This document shows positions 35,086 through 43,640 of a stretch of 64,000 nucleotides of DNA, one piece after another; positions within the stretch are counted from its first letter, which is position 1, and each line of letters opens with the position of its first letter. The stretch comes from Herbaspirillum sp. meg3 (GTDB lineage: Bacteria; Pseudomonadota; Gammaproteobacteria; Burkholderiales; Burkholderiaceae_D): contig NZ_CP022736.1 of assembly GCF_002257565.1 (NCBI RefSeq), positions 620,001 to 684,000 of the forward strand. Direction: 5' to 3'. Below the pieces are notes generated by a model, which worked only from the letters and a program-made list of their open reading frames with translations, did not search any database and had not been told where the DNA came from. The position numbers were made by a program, and so were the translations under genes.

Positions 35086-36006
35086 TCAGGATGCACCCGG
35101 GCGGAACGGCTTGCCCAGCGAAGCCGGCATGTTCAGGCGAATCCAGTCCGGATTGCGCGAGATCATTGCCAGCACCACGATGGTCGCGACATACGGCAGC
35201 ATCGACAAAATCTGTGACGGGATCGTGACGCCGATGCCTTGCAGATAAAACTGCAGAATCGTCACGCCGCCGAACAGCAGCGAACCCAGCAACACGCGTG
35301 CCGGACGCCACGTCGCAAACGCCGTCAGTGCCAGCGCGATCCAGCCGCGTCCGGACACCAGACCCTCGACCCACATCGGCGTGTACACCAGCGACAGATA
35401 GGCGCCGGCCAGACCGCAGCAGGCACCCCCGAACAACAGGGCCATGAAACGGATACCGCGTACCGAATAGCCCAGCGCATGCGCCGACTCCGGCGACTCG
35501 CCGACCGCGCGCAGAATCAACCCGGCGCGCGTACGGTACAGAAACCATGCAATCGCCCCGCACAACAGCAGCGCAACATATGCCATCCAATGCTGATTGA
35601 AAAATGCCGGACCGATGAAAGGAATGCTATTCAGTCCGGGGACGCCGGTGGTTTGCGCAGGCAATGCGAGGCCGACAAAACGTTGACCGATGAAGGCCGA
35701 CAAGCCGGCGCCGAAGATCGACAACGCAAGTCCGGTCGCGACCTGATTAGTCGCCAGCACCAGCGCCAGCCAGGAGAACAGCGTTGCCATCAGCATGCCG
35801 CACAGTGCACCTGCCATGAAACCCAGCAGCGGGCTCTTGGTGGTGTAGCCGACTGCGAAGCCGGCGATCGCCGCGACCAGCATCATGCCTTCCGCGCCCA
35901 GGTTGAGCACGCCGGCACGTTCGTTGATGAGCAAGCCCATGGCCGCCAGCAGCAACGGTGTGCCGGCATTGATGGAGGCTGCGATGAGAGGAGCGAGTTG
36001 GTCCAT
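35086..36006 (-). CDS. Nucleoside-type ABC transporter permease (second)
   Basis: This 306-residue inner-membrane permease of the branched-chain/ribose type (BPD_transp_2) has about eight to ten hydrophobic segments and the family landmark ERAGVLNLGAEGMMLVAAIAGF, followed by NQVATGLALSIFGAGLSAFIGQ and GESPESAHALGYSVRGIRFMALLFGGACCGLAGAYL. It pairs with the adjacent permease as a heterodimer, as in NupPQ/YufPQ systems. It starts 12 nt after that gene. Confidence 0.9.
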   Translation of the reverse strand: MDQLAPLIAASINAGTPLLLAAMGLLINERAGVLNLGAEGMMLVAAIAGFAVGYTTKSPLLGFMAGALCGMLMATLFSWLALVLATNQVATGLALSIFGAGLSAFIGQRFVGLALPAQTTGVPGLNSIPFIGPAFFNQHWMAYVALLLCGAIAWFLYRTRAGLILRAVGESPESAHALGYSVRGIRFMALLFGGACCGLAGAYLSLVYTPMWVEGLVSGRGWIALALTAFATWRPARVLLGSLLFGGVTILQFYLQGIGVTIPSQILSMLPYVATIVVLAMISRNPDWIRLNMPASLGKPFRPGAS

Positions 36007-36018
36007 GTCTTGTATTCC

Positions 36019-37119
36019 TTAAGCTTGCTGTTTCCAGCGCAGGCGGTAGTCAATCAGCGTGTCGCAAGCCAGCAGCAGGAACAGCAGCATGCCCTGGAAC
36101 ACGCCCGTGATCGCCGACGGCAGGCCGAGACGCGACTGCGCCAGCTCACCACCCAGATACAGCAGCGACATGATCAGTCCGCCGAATACCGCGCCGACCG
36201 GATGCAGGCGGCCGATGAAGGCGACGATGATCGCCGCGAAGCCATAACCCGGCGACACCGACGGCAACAGCTGGCCGATCGGCCCGGCGATTTCAAATGC
36301 GCCCGCCAGACCGGCGAAGCCGCCGGAAATCAGCAGCGACACCCACAAGGCATTGCGGCTGGAAAAGCCGGCATAGCGTGCAGCGTGCGGGGCCACACCG
36401 CCCACCATCAACGAGAAGCCGCGGAAGCTGCGCATCATGAACACCGCCATCACAATCGCCGCCACGATGGTCACTGCAAAGCCGATGTGCAGGCGCGTGC
36501 CGCTCATCAGCGTCGGCAGCATGAACTCGCTGGAGAACACTTTCGATTGCGGGAAGTTCATGCCGTTCGGATCCTTCAGCGGGCCGTTGACTGCATACAT
36601 CAGCAGCAGCTGCGCCACGTAGGTCAGCATCAGCGACACCAGGATCTCATTGGCGTTGAACTTGTCGCGCAAGAGCGCCGTGATACTGGCCCAGAATGCG
36701 CCACCGACCACACCGGCAATGATCATCAATATCAAGCCGACACCGCCGGAGACAGCATGATCCGGCACGTCGATCCATACCAGCATCGCGCCCGCACACA
36801 AGGCGCCGACGGTGAACTGGCCTTCGGCGCCGATGTTCCAGATGCTGGCGCGGAAGCACACCGCAAGACCGAGTGCGCACAGAATCAGCGGGATCGATTT
36901 CAGCAGCAGTTCGCTGATGGCGCGCTTGCTGCTGAACGGATCAACGAGGAAGACTTTCAGACCCGCAATCGGATCCTTGCCCAAGGCGATAAACAGCAAT
37001 GCACCCAGGAACAGCGTCAGGATGATCGCAATAACCGGCGACAGATAAGTCATGCGGCGCGATGGCGTGCCGCGCAATTCCAGCCGGAAGGGCAGAGAGG
37101 TAACGGCGGATTTAAACAT
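36019..37119 (-). CDS. Nucleoside-type ABC transporter permease (first)
   Basis: This 366-residue permease has the BPD_transp_2 fold, with ASIWNIGAEGQFTVGALCAGAML as the matching landmark, NANEILVSLMLTYVAQLLLMYAVNGPLKDP, and SPGYGFAAIIVAFIGRLHPVGAVFGGL. The ATG at 37119 overlaps the end of the ATPase gene by 8 nt, a sign of translational coupling; longer in-frame starts lie inside that gene. Partner of the downstream permease. Confidence 0.9.
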   Translation of the reverse strand: MFKSAVTSLPFRLELRGTPSRRMTYLSPVIAIILTLFLGALLFIALGKDPIAGLKVFLVDPFSSKRAISELLLKSIPLILCALGLAVCFRASIWNIGAEGQFTVGALCAGAMLVWIDVPDHAVSGGVGLILMIIAGVVGGAFWASITALLRDKFNANEILVSLMLTYVAQLLLMYAVNGPLKDPNGMNFPQSKVFSSEFMLPTLMSGTRLHIGFAVTIVAAIVMAVFMMRSFRGFSLMVGGVAPHAARYAGFSSRNALWVSLLISGGFAGLAGAFEIAGPIGQLLPSVSPGYGFAAIIVAFIGRLHPVGAVFGGLIMSLLYLGGELAQSRLGLPSAITGVFQGMLLFLLLACDTLIDYRLRWKQQA

Positions 37120-38674
37120 GAGCAGCCTCCGCATCGGCGTTTGGAGTCTCATCGTTCCACAAGCCGCTCATCCACAAACCAACTTGCTCGCGCGTTGCCT
37201 GTTCGATAGCAATCGACGGCGACAACTGTCCCTTTGCGATCACGTGCAGGCGGTCGCACAGCGCGAACAATTCGTCGAGTTCTTCAGAGATCACCAGCAC
37301 GGCGCAGCCTTCTTGTTTGAGCGCCAGAATTTCGGCGTGAATTTGCGCAGCGGCCCCAACGTCGACGCCCCAGGTCGGTTGCGCGACGATGAAGACGCTA
37401 GGTTTGCGCTCCATCTCCCGGCCGACGATAAATTTTTGCAGGTTGCCGCCGGACAGGCTTTTTGCCAGCGCATCGGGACCGCTGGCCTTGACCTTGAACC
37501 TTTCGATGATGGACGCCGCGATCTTGCGTGTGTAGCCGAAATCGATCATGCCGTGCTTTACGTACGGCACTTTTTGATGCGACAGCAGCATGTTGGCCGA
37601 CAGACTCAGCGTCGGCACGGCGCCGCGGCCGAGACGTTCTTCCGGCACCAGGCCGAGACCTTTTGCACGGCGTGGATTGGGCGCGAGATGGCCGACGGCG
37701 CTGCCGGTCAGCATGATCATGTTGGGCGCGGCGCGCTGATCTTCACCGGACAGTGCCGCCAGCAATTCTTGCTGGCCGTTGCCGGACACGCCGGCGATGC
37801 CGACGATTTCACCGGCGCGTACTTCGCATTCGATGTCTTTGAGTTCCGTGGCAAACAGATGCGCCTTCGGCAGGCACAGGCGATTGATGTGCAGCTTGCG
37901 CTCGTTGCGTTGCATGCCGGGATGTTGCGGATTGCGCTCACGGCGCAGGCGTACCAGTTCTTCGCCGATCATCATGCGCGATAGCCCGGCACTGGTTTCA
38001 TTGCGCGGATCGCAGTTGCCGGTCACGCGGCCGCCGCGCATCACCGTGGCGCTGTGGCACAGCGCACGGATTTCGTCGAGCTTGTGGCTGATATAGAGAA
38101 TGCTGCAGCCTTCGTCGGCCAGTTTGCGCAGCGTGACAAACAGCTTCTCGACCGCTTGTGGCGTCAGCACCGAAGTCGGTTCATCGAGGATCAGCAGTTG
38201 CGGATTGGTCAGCAGCGCACGGACGATTTCCACGCGCTGGCGTTCGCCCACCGACAGGGTATGGACGTGACGATTCGGCTCCAGCTCCAGGCCGTATTTT
38301 TCACCGGTCTGACGGATGCGCGCGATCAGATCCTGCATGTCGGTGTCGGAATCCAGGCCCAGTGCGATGTTTTCAGCAACCGTCAGTGTGTCGAACAGCG
38401 AGAAGTGCTGGAACACCATGGCGATACCGAGCTTGCGCGCAATTTGCGGATTGGCGATGTGCACCAGTTCGCCGTTCCAGTAAATTTCGCCGGCGTCGGG
38501 TTTGACGGTGCCGAAGATGATTTTCATCAGCGTCGATTTGCCGGCGCCGTTTTCACCGAGTACGGCGTGGATTTCACCGGGCGCGACGCTCAGGTTGATA
38601 TCGTCGTTGGCCAGCACGCCGGGATAGGCTTTGCGGATGTGTGCGATGTGCAGGCGGGAAGATGGTGCAGTCAC
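37112..38674 (-). CDS. Nucleoside-type ABC transporter ATP-binding protein (tandem ABC)
   Basis: This 520-residue protein holds two ABC domains, as in RbsA/NupO/YufO. The first has Walker A GENGAGKSTLMKI, signature LSVGERQRVEI and Walker B LLILDEPTSVL. The second has GVSGNGQQELLAAL in place of a canonical Walker A and LSGGNLQKFIVGREM as signature, which is usual for the degenerate second half of this family. It is the first gene of the four-gene operon. The upstream 108 nt contain TTGTCAATAA at 38761-38770, a weak match to the operator seen elsewhere in the island. Confidence 0.93.
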   Translation of the reverse strand: MTAPSSRLHIAHIRKAYPGVLANDDINLSVAPGEIHAVLGENGAGKSTLMKIIFGTVKPDAGEIYWNGELVHIANPQIARKLGIAMVFQHFSLFDTLTVAENIALGLDSDTDMQDLIARIRQTGEKYGLELEPNRHVHTLSVGERQRVEIVRALLTNPQLLILDEPTSVLTPQAVEKLFVTLRKLADEGCSILYISHKLDEIRALCHSATVMRGGRVTGNCDPRNETSAGLSRMMIGEELVRLRRERNPQHPGMQRNERKLHINRLCLPKAHLFATELKDIECEVRAGEIVGIAGVSGNGQQELLAALSGEDQRAAPNMIMLTGSAVGHLAPNPRRAKGLGLVPEERLGRGAVPTLSLSANMLLSHQKVPYVKHGMIDFGYTRKIAASIIERFKVKASGPDALAKSLSGGNLQKFIVGREMERKPSVFIVAQPTWGVDVGAAAQIHAEILALKQEGCAVLVISEELDELFALCDRLHVIAKGQLSPSIAIEQATREQVGLWMSGLWNDETPNADAEAAHV

Positions 38675-38782
38675 GGATTCCCCTTCAGAGACCGGCGCGG
38701 TTGCGCGCGCAGGCGGTCTTTACGTTATTCAAATGATCTGCGGAATTTACCATAGCCAGATTGTCAATAATCAGGAAAATGA

Positions 38783-39562
38783 TCACTTGTTGCCGCCGCG
38801 ATGCGCCCAGCGCGTCGTGCGTTTTTCAATGATGGCAAACAACTCGTACATCGCCATCGCCATCGCACCGATGACGACCAGACCGGCAAAGGCCAGCGGC
38901 ATCTTCATCGACGATCCGGCCGATACCAGCAGATACCCGATGCCTTCGTTGGAGGCGTTCATTTCCGACACGGTCGAGCCGACAAATGCCAGCGTGATGG
39001 CGACCTTCAGCGAGGCGAAGAAATACGGCAGCGAGCGCGGCAGGCCGACCTTGAGCAGGATGTCCATGCGTTTGGCGCCGAGCACGCGCAGTACGTCCTC
39101 CAGTTCCGGCTCCAGTGTTGCCAGGCCGGTGGCGATGTTGACCATGATCGGGAAGAAAGAAATCAGGAAAGCCGTCAGGATCGCGGGGCCGGCGCCGATG
39201 CCGAACCACACCACCAGCACCGGTACGAAGGCGGCTTTAGGCAATGCATTGAAGGCGGTCATCAATGGGTAAGCGGCGGCGTACAGCAGCGGCGACGAAC
39301 CGATCAGGAAGCCCAGCGACACACCCACCGCCACGGCGATGGCAAAGCCCACCATGGTGACCCAGAAGGTGCTGATGGCGTGATGTGCAATCGGGCCGGC
39401 GAATTCGATCATGGCTTCGATGATTGCCATCGGGCTGGGAAAGATGAACTCGGATACTTCCAGCACGCTGCAGATGAACTGCCACACCACCAGAATGGCG
39501 AGCAGCAACAGCCACGGCGCCAGCGTACGGGCGGCTTTATTCAAGGAGGAAGGTTTTTTCAT
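38783..39562 (-). CDS. ABC transporter permease, SsuC/TauC type
   Basis: This 259-residue permease (BPD_transp_1) has six hydrophobic segments, from LAPWLLLLAILVVWQFICSVL to FAGLVVIGAMAMAMYELFAII. The EAA loop reads VLRVLGAKRMDILLKVGLPRSLPYFFASLKV. The frame is open 129 codons upstream, but that part overlaps the ATPase gene and has no homology, so the ATG at 39562 after AAGGAGGAAGG is clear. It is the third gene of an SBP-ATPase-permease set whose substrate is unknown. Confidence 0.9.
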   Translation of the reverse strand: MKKPSSLNKAARTLAPWLLLLAILVVWQFICSVLEVSEFIFPSPMAIIEAMIEFAGPIAHHAISTFWVTMVGFAIAVAVGVSLGFLIGSSPLLYAAAYPLMTAFNALPKAAFVPVLVVWFGIGAGPAILTAFLISFFPIMVNIATGLATLEPELEDVLRVLGAKRMDILLKVGLPRSLPYFFASLKVAITLAFVGSTVSEMNASNEGIGYLLVSAGSSMKMPLAFAGLVVIGAMAMAMYELFAIIEKRTTRWAHRGGNK

Positions 39563-39579
39563 GGTCGCCTCAGCAGTTC

Positions 39580-40404
39580 TCAGGTGTTGCGCACGCGGCC
39601 GATATGCTCGCGCAACTCGTGCACCAGGGCGTTGAATGGATCGGTATAAGTGAGCTCCAGTTCGCGCGGACGCGGCAGCGGATTTTCCTTGCGCGCCACA
39701 ATGCGGCCGGGACGCTTGCTCATGACATAAATGGTGTCGGCGAGGAAGGCGGCTTCGCGCAGATCGTGGGTGACCAGGATCACGTTGAATTTGCGCTCGG
39801 TCCACAGATCGCGCAGCACGCACCACAGTTCTTCGCGCGTGAAGGCATCCAGCGCGCCGAACGGCTCGTCCAGCAGCAGCATTTTCGGTTCGTGAATCAA
39901 CGCACGGCAGATCGACGCGCGCTGCTGCATACCGCCCGACAGCTCCCATGGAAACTTGTCCGCATAGCCGTCAAGGCCGACGGTCTTGAGCAGTTTGAGC
40001 GCGCGCTCGGTGTATTCCGCTTTGTTCTTCTTGAAGCCCGTGCGATACGGCTCGACGATTTCCAGCGGCAGCAGGACGTTGTCGAGCGTGGTGCGCCAGG
40101 GCAGCAGTGTCGGCGCCTGAAAGGCCATGCCGACAAATTTCAGCGGGCCGGTCACATCTGCGCCGGCGATGGCGACGCTGCCGCGAGTCGGACGCTTGAG
40201 GCCGGTCGCCAGTTTCATGAAGGTCGATTTGCCGCAGCCGGACGGACCGACGATGGCGATGAACTCTCCCTGCCTGGTTTGCAGGGAGATATCTTCCACC
40301 GCGAATTCGTCGGAACCGTCGTAGGACAGGAAGACGCGACGGAAATCGACAAAGATGTCGTCAGCCGTGGTGCTCACGACTGCTTCTGCAGTTTCAGCGT
40401 GCAA
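39580..40404 (-). CDS. ABC transporter ATP-binding protein, SsuB/TauB type
   Basis: This 274-residue ATPase has Walker A GPSGCGKSTFMKL, Q-loop in GMAFQAPTLLPWRTTLDN, signature LSGGMQQRASICRALI, Walker B MLLLDEPFGALD and the H-loop in VTHDLREAAFLAD. These fit the nitrate/sulfonate/taurine importer subfamily. No ATG is available: TTG at 40404, 2 nt after the upstream stop, or GTG at 40377 are the possible starts. It lies between the binding protein and permease genes. Confidence 0.9.
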   Translation of the reverse strand: MHAETAEAVVSTTADDIFVDFRRVFLSYDGSDEFAVEDISLQTRQGEFIAIVGPSGCGKSTFMKLATGLKRPTRGSVAIAGADVTGPLKFVGMAFQAPTLLPWRTTLDNVLLPLEIVEPYRTGFKKNKAEYTERALKLLKTVGLDGYADKFPWELSGGMQQRASICRALIHEPKMLLLDEPFGALDAFTREELWCVLRDLWTERKFNVILVTHDLREAAFLADTIYVMSKRPGRIVARKENPLPRPRELELTYTDPFNALVHELREHIGRVRNT

Positions 40405-40406
40405 GA

Positions 40407-41438
40407 TTATTTCCCGAAAACGTTGAGCGCTTCTTTGGACGGCAGGTAAGCAGCGGTCCAGACCTTGTCCGGGTTGACGCGTGTCTTGGTGCCGTAGGCA
40501 TCGGAGACTTGCGAAGCCATCAGCGTCAGGCGCGGCAGGAACACCTGGCCATAACCTTCGGATTTAGCGTGCGGTGTGGCGATGGCGCTGGAGATGGCCA
40601 GCTTGAGGCGGCGCAGTTCCAGCTTCTCGTCGATCAGGCCGTCGCGTTCCTTGAGCACCTTGATGGCGGCTTCAGGATTGGCCAGGACGTCCTTGGTCGC
40701 TTTGGCGAAGGCGCGCAGGAAGCCCTTGAGCGCTTCCGGATTGGTCTTCATCAGGCTCTCGTTGGCGATGATGGCGTTGCCGTACAACTTGACGCCGTAG
40801 TCGGGGAACATCATCACGTTGATATCCTGATCCTTGATGCCACGTGCATTCAGGTTCAGCAGCGAGGTGAAATAGAAACCGGTGATGGCATCGACATCGC
40901 CGCGCGCCAGCATGGTTTCCCGCAGCGGCGGATCCATGCTGATCCAGTTGGCCTTGGAGGCATCCAGTCCGTTGGCCTTGGCGAAGATCGGATAGCCGCG
41001 GCGACCGGCGTCAAATACCGGCGAGCCCAGTTTCTTGCCGACCAGATCGGCAGGAGTTTTGATGCCGGTTTTCTTGAGTGAGAAGATGGCGGCGGGCGTG
41101 TCGTTGTAGACCATCATCACGGCCATCGGCTTGCCCGGCGAGCTCGGATTGTTGGCGGTGAATTCCATCAGTGCGGCCATATCGGCAAAGCCCATGTCGT
41201 AGGTGCCCGAAGCCACGCGATTGACGGCGTTGCCCGAACCACTGCCGGCATCAATGATGACGTCGAGTTTCTCTTGCGCAAAATAACCCTTCGACTTCGC
41301 CACCAGGAACAGCGCAGAAGGACCTTCAAAGCGCCAGTCGAGCTGGAACTTGATCTTGGTTTCCTGTGCGAAAGCGGATGCGCAGGCGGCGCTGAGCAAT
41401 ACGGCGGCAGTGTATTTGAAGAGTTTCTTTGCGTACAT
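40407..41438 (-). CDS. ABC substrate-binding protein, NMT1/SsuA-like
   Basis: This 343-residue periplasmic binding protein has a signal peptide ending ASAFAQ and the NMT1/THI5-like fold: KIKFQLDWRFEGPSALFLVAKSKGYFAQEKLDV, GSGSGNAVNRVASGTYDMGFADMAALM and GKKLGSPVFDAGRRG. Relatives bind sulfonates, nitrate, pyrimidine precursors or riboflavin, so the ligand cannot be named. Its place in the purine island and its shared upstream motifs suggest an N-containing heterocycle. A sigma-54-like promoter lies about 150-170 nt upstream of the ATG, which follows an AAGGGAAA site. Confidence 0.88.
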   Translation of the reverse strand: MYAKKLFKYTAAVLLSAACASAFAQETKIKFQLDWRFEGPSALFLVAKSKGYFAQEKLDVIIDAGSGSGNAVNRVASGTYDMGFADMAALMEFTANNPSSPGKPMAVMMVYNDTPAAIFSLKKTGIKTPADLVGKKLGSPVFDAGRRGYPIFAKANGLDASKANWISMDPPLRETMLARGDVDAITGFYFTSLLNLNARGIKDQDINVMMFPDYGVKLYGNAIIANESLMKTNPEALKGFLRAFAKATKDVLANPEAAIKVLKERDGLIDEKLELRRLKLAISSAIATPHAKSEGYGQVFLPRLTLMASQVSDAYGTKTRVNPDKVWTAAYLPSKEALNVFGK

Positions 41439-41590
41439 GGTTGGTTTCCCTTTTTTTGATCCATTGACCCGGTGACCGGTTGATTCCGCTGATTTGGCTG
41501 GCTTGGCACCGTCCCTGATGCTGTTGCCAATGCGGCCGTATTTTGTGAATCAGTTTCCGACAGATGACGTAGTGCGGATGTGCTGTGAAA

Positions 41591-41607
41591 AGCATTTACT
41601 GTGCCAA
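41591..41607 (-). promoter_or_regulatory. Sigma-54-like promoter of the SsuABC-type importer
   Basis: The minus strand reads TTGGCACAGTAAATGCT. The invariant GG and GC pairs are present with the correct spacing, with two mismatches to the extended consensus. The transcript would carry a leader of about 140 nt. Confidence 0.6.
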
Positions 41608-41685
41608 GAACACCGGACGTGTTCTGTGCAGCAGCAGCAGGTGGTCTGGGCAAGGTGGCAAGGCAGGGGAGAAAAACAGGTGCCG

Positions 41686-41721
41686 TTGTCGACTTTCTGG
41701 CGGGTTCGGTTTTGTCGACAA
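41686..41721. promoter_or_regulatory. Pair of TTGTCGACAA-type operators
   Basis: TTGTCGACTT at 41686-41695 (8 of 10) and TTGTCGACAA at 41712-41721 (10 of 10) are 26 nt apart centre to centre. They lie about 80-115 nt upstream of the minus-strand sigma-54-like promoter. Confidence 0.6.
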
Positions 41722-41743
41722 TCTAAAAAATATTTTGCAACAA

Positions 41744-41784
41744 TTTGGTGCTTTGGTGCACCTGTCTAGAAGCCGTTGCACTAA
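41744..41784. promoter_or_regulatory. Cluster of NtrC-like half-sites, region A
   Basis: TTTGGTGC (41744-41751), TTTGGTGCA (41752-41760) and TTGCACTAA (41776-41784) are related half-sites. They lie about 140-180 nt upstream of the sigma-54-like promoter, the usual place for enhancer binding. Confidence 0.45.
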
Positions 41785-42064
41785 AAACAGTATTCTGACG
41801 TGCTTGTAAGCCTTGTATGGGCAGGATAACCCGCTGATCTCAATTTAGTACTGTCGTTCTATATCCTGTTGACAATCTTCGTCCGCGATTCTTGCTTTTT
41901 GTCGCAGATAAGCGGCCTCGCAGGATCGCTGCGGCCTCCGCAAGCACCGGCTTTCTCGTGCTCTGATTCCTTTTTTCGCACCTCGCCGTTCTTCGTTTTT
42001 GTTGCGACTGTTATTTGTGACCGCAGATGTCCGGCCGTGATTCTGTTTTTAATCGTCCCGGTGT

Positions 42065-42074
42065 TTGTCGACAG
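42065..42074. promoter_or_regulatory. TTGTCGACAG operator-like site before the Tsx promoter
   Basis: Nine of ten bases match the palindrome TTGTCGACAA. It ends 23 nt upstream of the exact sigma-54 promoter. Confidence 0.5.
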
Positions 42075-42097
42075 TTTTTTTGACATGTGCTTTTTTG

Positions 42098-42114
42098 CTG
42101 GCACGACGTTTGCA
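42098..42114 (+). promoter_or_regulatory. Sigma-54 (RpoN) promoter of the Tsx-like gene
   Basis: CTGGCACGACGTTTGCA matches the sigma-54 consensus YTGGCACGNNNNTTGCW at every specified position. Transcription should start near 42126, leaving a 200-nt leader. Confidence 0.8.
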
Positions 42115-42325
42115 TTAACGAACCCGGCGGATTGAGCTTCGGCAGATGCCGGCAGCAATATGCCCGACCTTGTTTGAATGGGTGAGCAGATGAAGGAGCG
42201 CATGGCGCGTGAAGGCGGATCACTGAGCAAACGATAAAACGCATGTTCACTGAAGCAAGTCGTCACACGCCGTGTGCATGGGATCCGGATTTTATTTTTC
42301 GTGAATTGTAAAAAGGGAGAAATGT

Positions 42326-43162
42326 ATGAAGAAAAGTGCAATGGGGATGTGCTTGACTACTGCAGCGCTGGCTGTTTCGGCCATGGGCAGCATGTCGGCC
42401 AACGCTGCCGACTGGGCGGACAATTCGATTGGTATTCGCTACGGCACCAAGTTTGCCGAGCCGTTCAACTCACAGGACATCTCGAAGAAGATCGTCAACT
42501 TCACGCACGCCAGCGGCTACAAATATGGCACCAACTATCTGAACGTCGACTTGCTGATGTCGGATAGCAAAGACAATGAATCGCAAGAAGCCTATATCGT
42601 TTACCGTCATACACTGGACATCGGTAAAGTTGCCGGCAAGGATCTCTCTTTCGGCCCTGCACGCGGCTTTGGTCTGACTGCAGGCTTTGACTGGAACACC
42701 AAAAACGATCCAGGCTACAGCTCGCGCAAGCGTATGATCGTTGCCGGTCCTACTATCATGATGGACGTGCCTGGTTTCCTCAACATCAGTCTGCTGGCAC
42801 TGTGGGAAAGCAATCAGCCGCTCAACAACGGCGTGCGCATGAGCAGCCGTTATTCCTATGACACACATCCGATGCTCAACGCTGCCTGGGGTATCCCATT
42901 CGGCACCAGCGGCTTCGCATTTGAAGGCTACGTGAACTACATCGCCGCCAAGGGCAAGAACGAATTCGGTGGCGGTACTGCGCCTGAGTTGAACTTCGAC
43001 GGTCAGATCATGTACGACGTCGGCATGCCACTGGGCATGGGCAAGAATACCTTCCGTGTCGGTTTGGAATATCAATACTGGCGTAACAAGTTCGGCAACC
43101 CGCATACTGTTCCTGGCTCGCTGGCCAAGACGCCGATGCTTCGAGCCGAATACCATTTCTAA
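42326..43162 (+). CDS. Tsx-like nucleoside-specific outer membrane channel
   Basis: This 278-residue outer-membrane protein of the Channel_Tsx family has a signal peptide ending ANAAD, then WADNSIGIRYGTKFAEPFN, NYLNVDLLMSDSKDNESQEAYIVYRHTLD, and a barrel ending in LRAEYHF with C-terminal Phe. Family members pass nucleosides. It fits with the nucleoside ABC importer and purine catabolic genes around it. The gene is monocistronic: it is preceded by a sigma-54 promoter and followed by a terminator. Confidence 0.88.
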   Translation: MKKSAMGMCLTTAALAVSAMGSMSANAADWADNSIGIRYGTKFAEPFNSQDISKKIVNFTHASGYKYGTNYLNVDLLMSDSKDNESQEAYIVYRHTLDIGKVAGKDLSFGPARGFGLTAGFDWNTKNDPGYSSRKRMIVAGPTIMMDVPGFLNISLLALWESNQPLNNGVRMSSRYSYDTHPMLNAAWGIPFGTSGFAFEGYVNYIAAKGKNEFGGGTAPELNFDGQIMYDVGMPLGMGKNTFRVGLEYQYWRNKFGNPHTVPGSLAKTPMLRAEYHF

Positions 43163-43233
43163 ATGGTTCTGCAAACGACACGGTGCGGGCGTCGCGCCGG
43201 GTCGTTTTGTTTCGGCAGCTTCTGCCGGAGCTT

Positions 43234-43264
43234 AAATGCCGGGTCTTCGGATCCGGCATTTTTT
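43234..43264 (+). terminator. Rho-independent terminator of the Tsx-like gene
   Basis: AAATGCCGG (43234-43242) pairs with CCGGCATTT (43253-43261), and T residues follow to 43264. A second small hairpin (CGGCAG/CTGCCG, 43213-43227) precedes it. Confidence 0.85.
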
Positions 43265-43640
43265 ATTGGAGAATCGATTGGGAAATCGATTGATAATGGA
43301 TGTCGTCATGTCATTGGCACAAGTTCTGCTCAATGGAAAGGGGCGATGAGCCGGTTTGGTTTTGTCAACAAAGCGGCTTCGTGTTTGTGATGAATTGGTG
43401 CTGAGGCTGCACTAATTTTGACGCGCTGCACTAAAACAGGTTCAGGTCAGCATCTCTGTAAGCAAGGCGGAATCTGGATGTCGTCGCGGGCGAACCGTGC
43501 CATGCGGTGCGAAACTAGCAGAAAAATTGTCGACAATGATTGTTTGAAATCACTGTTGCCAACTAAACGGTATAAATAGTTTTGAAGCGGACAGGTGGAT
43601 CGGTCCGTCAACGAATTCACGAATTGAAAAGCGGGACAAC
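43265..43640. other. Regulatory region of puuD
   Basis: These 376 nt have no gene. They hold a weaker sigma-54-like sequence (TTGGCACAAGTTCTGCT, 43314-43330), TTGTCAACAA (43362-43371), ATTGGTGC (43394-43401), two TGCACTAA words (43408-43415 and 43427-43434), the 12-bp palindrome ATTGTCGACAAT (43526-43537) and a TATAAA (43571-43576) that may be a sigma-70 -10 box. Confidence 0.65.
43526..43537. promoter_or_regulatory. ATTGTCGACAAT operator upstream of puuD
   Basis: This perfect 12-bp palindrome includes the shared TTGTCGACAA core. It lies 34 nt before a TATAAA box and about 105 nt before the puuD start. Confidence 0.65.

Larger units (their letters stand above)
41439..42325. other. Long divergent regulatory region of the ABC importer and the Tsx-like porin
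   Basis: These 887 nt carry no convincing gene. They hold a minus-strand sigma-54-like promoter (41591-41607), operator-like TTGTCGACTT (41686-41695) and TTGTCGACAA (41712-41721), three GCACYAA/TTGGTGC words (41744-41784), CTGTTGACAA (41866-41875), TTGTCGACAG (42065-42074) and an exact sigma-54 promoter (42098-42114). The stretch 41876-42060 is pyrimidine-rich on the plus strand. Confidence 0.7.

Noticed and set aside
35239..37209. Open frame of 656 codons on the plus strand
   Set aside because: It lies antisense to the two nucleoside-type permease genes, is Gln/Arg/His-rich and has no recognisable domain; the permeases explain the region.
41859..42341. Possible small genes in the long region before the Tsx-like gene
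   Set aside because: Frames on both strands have no ribosome binding site or homology, overlap the sigma-54 promoter and operator sites, and look like non-coding DNA.
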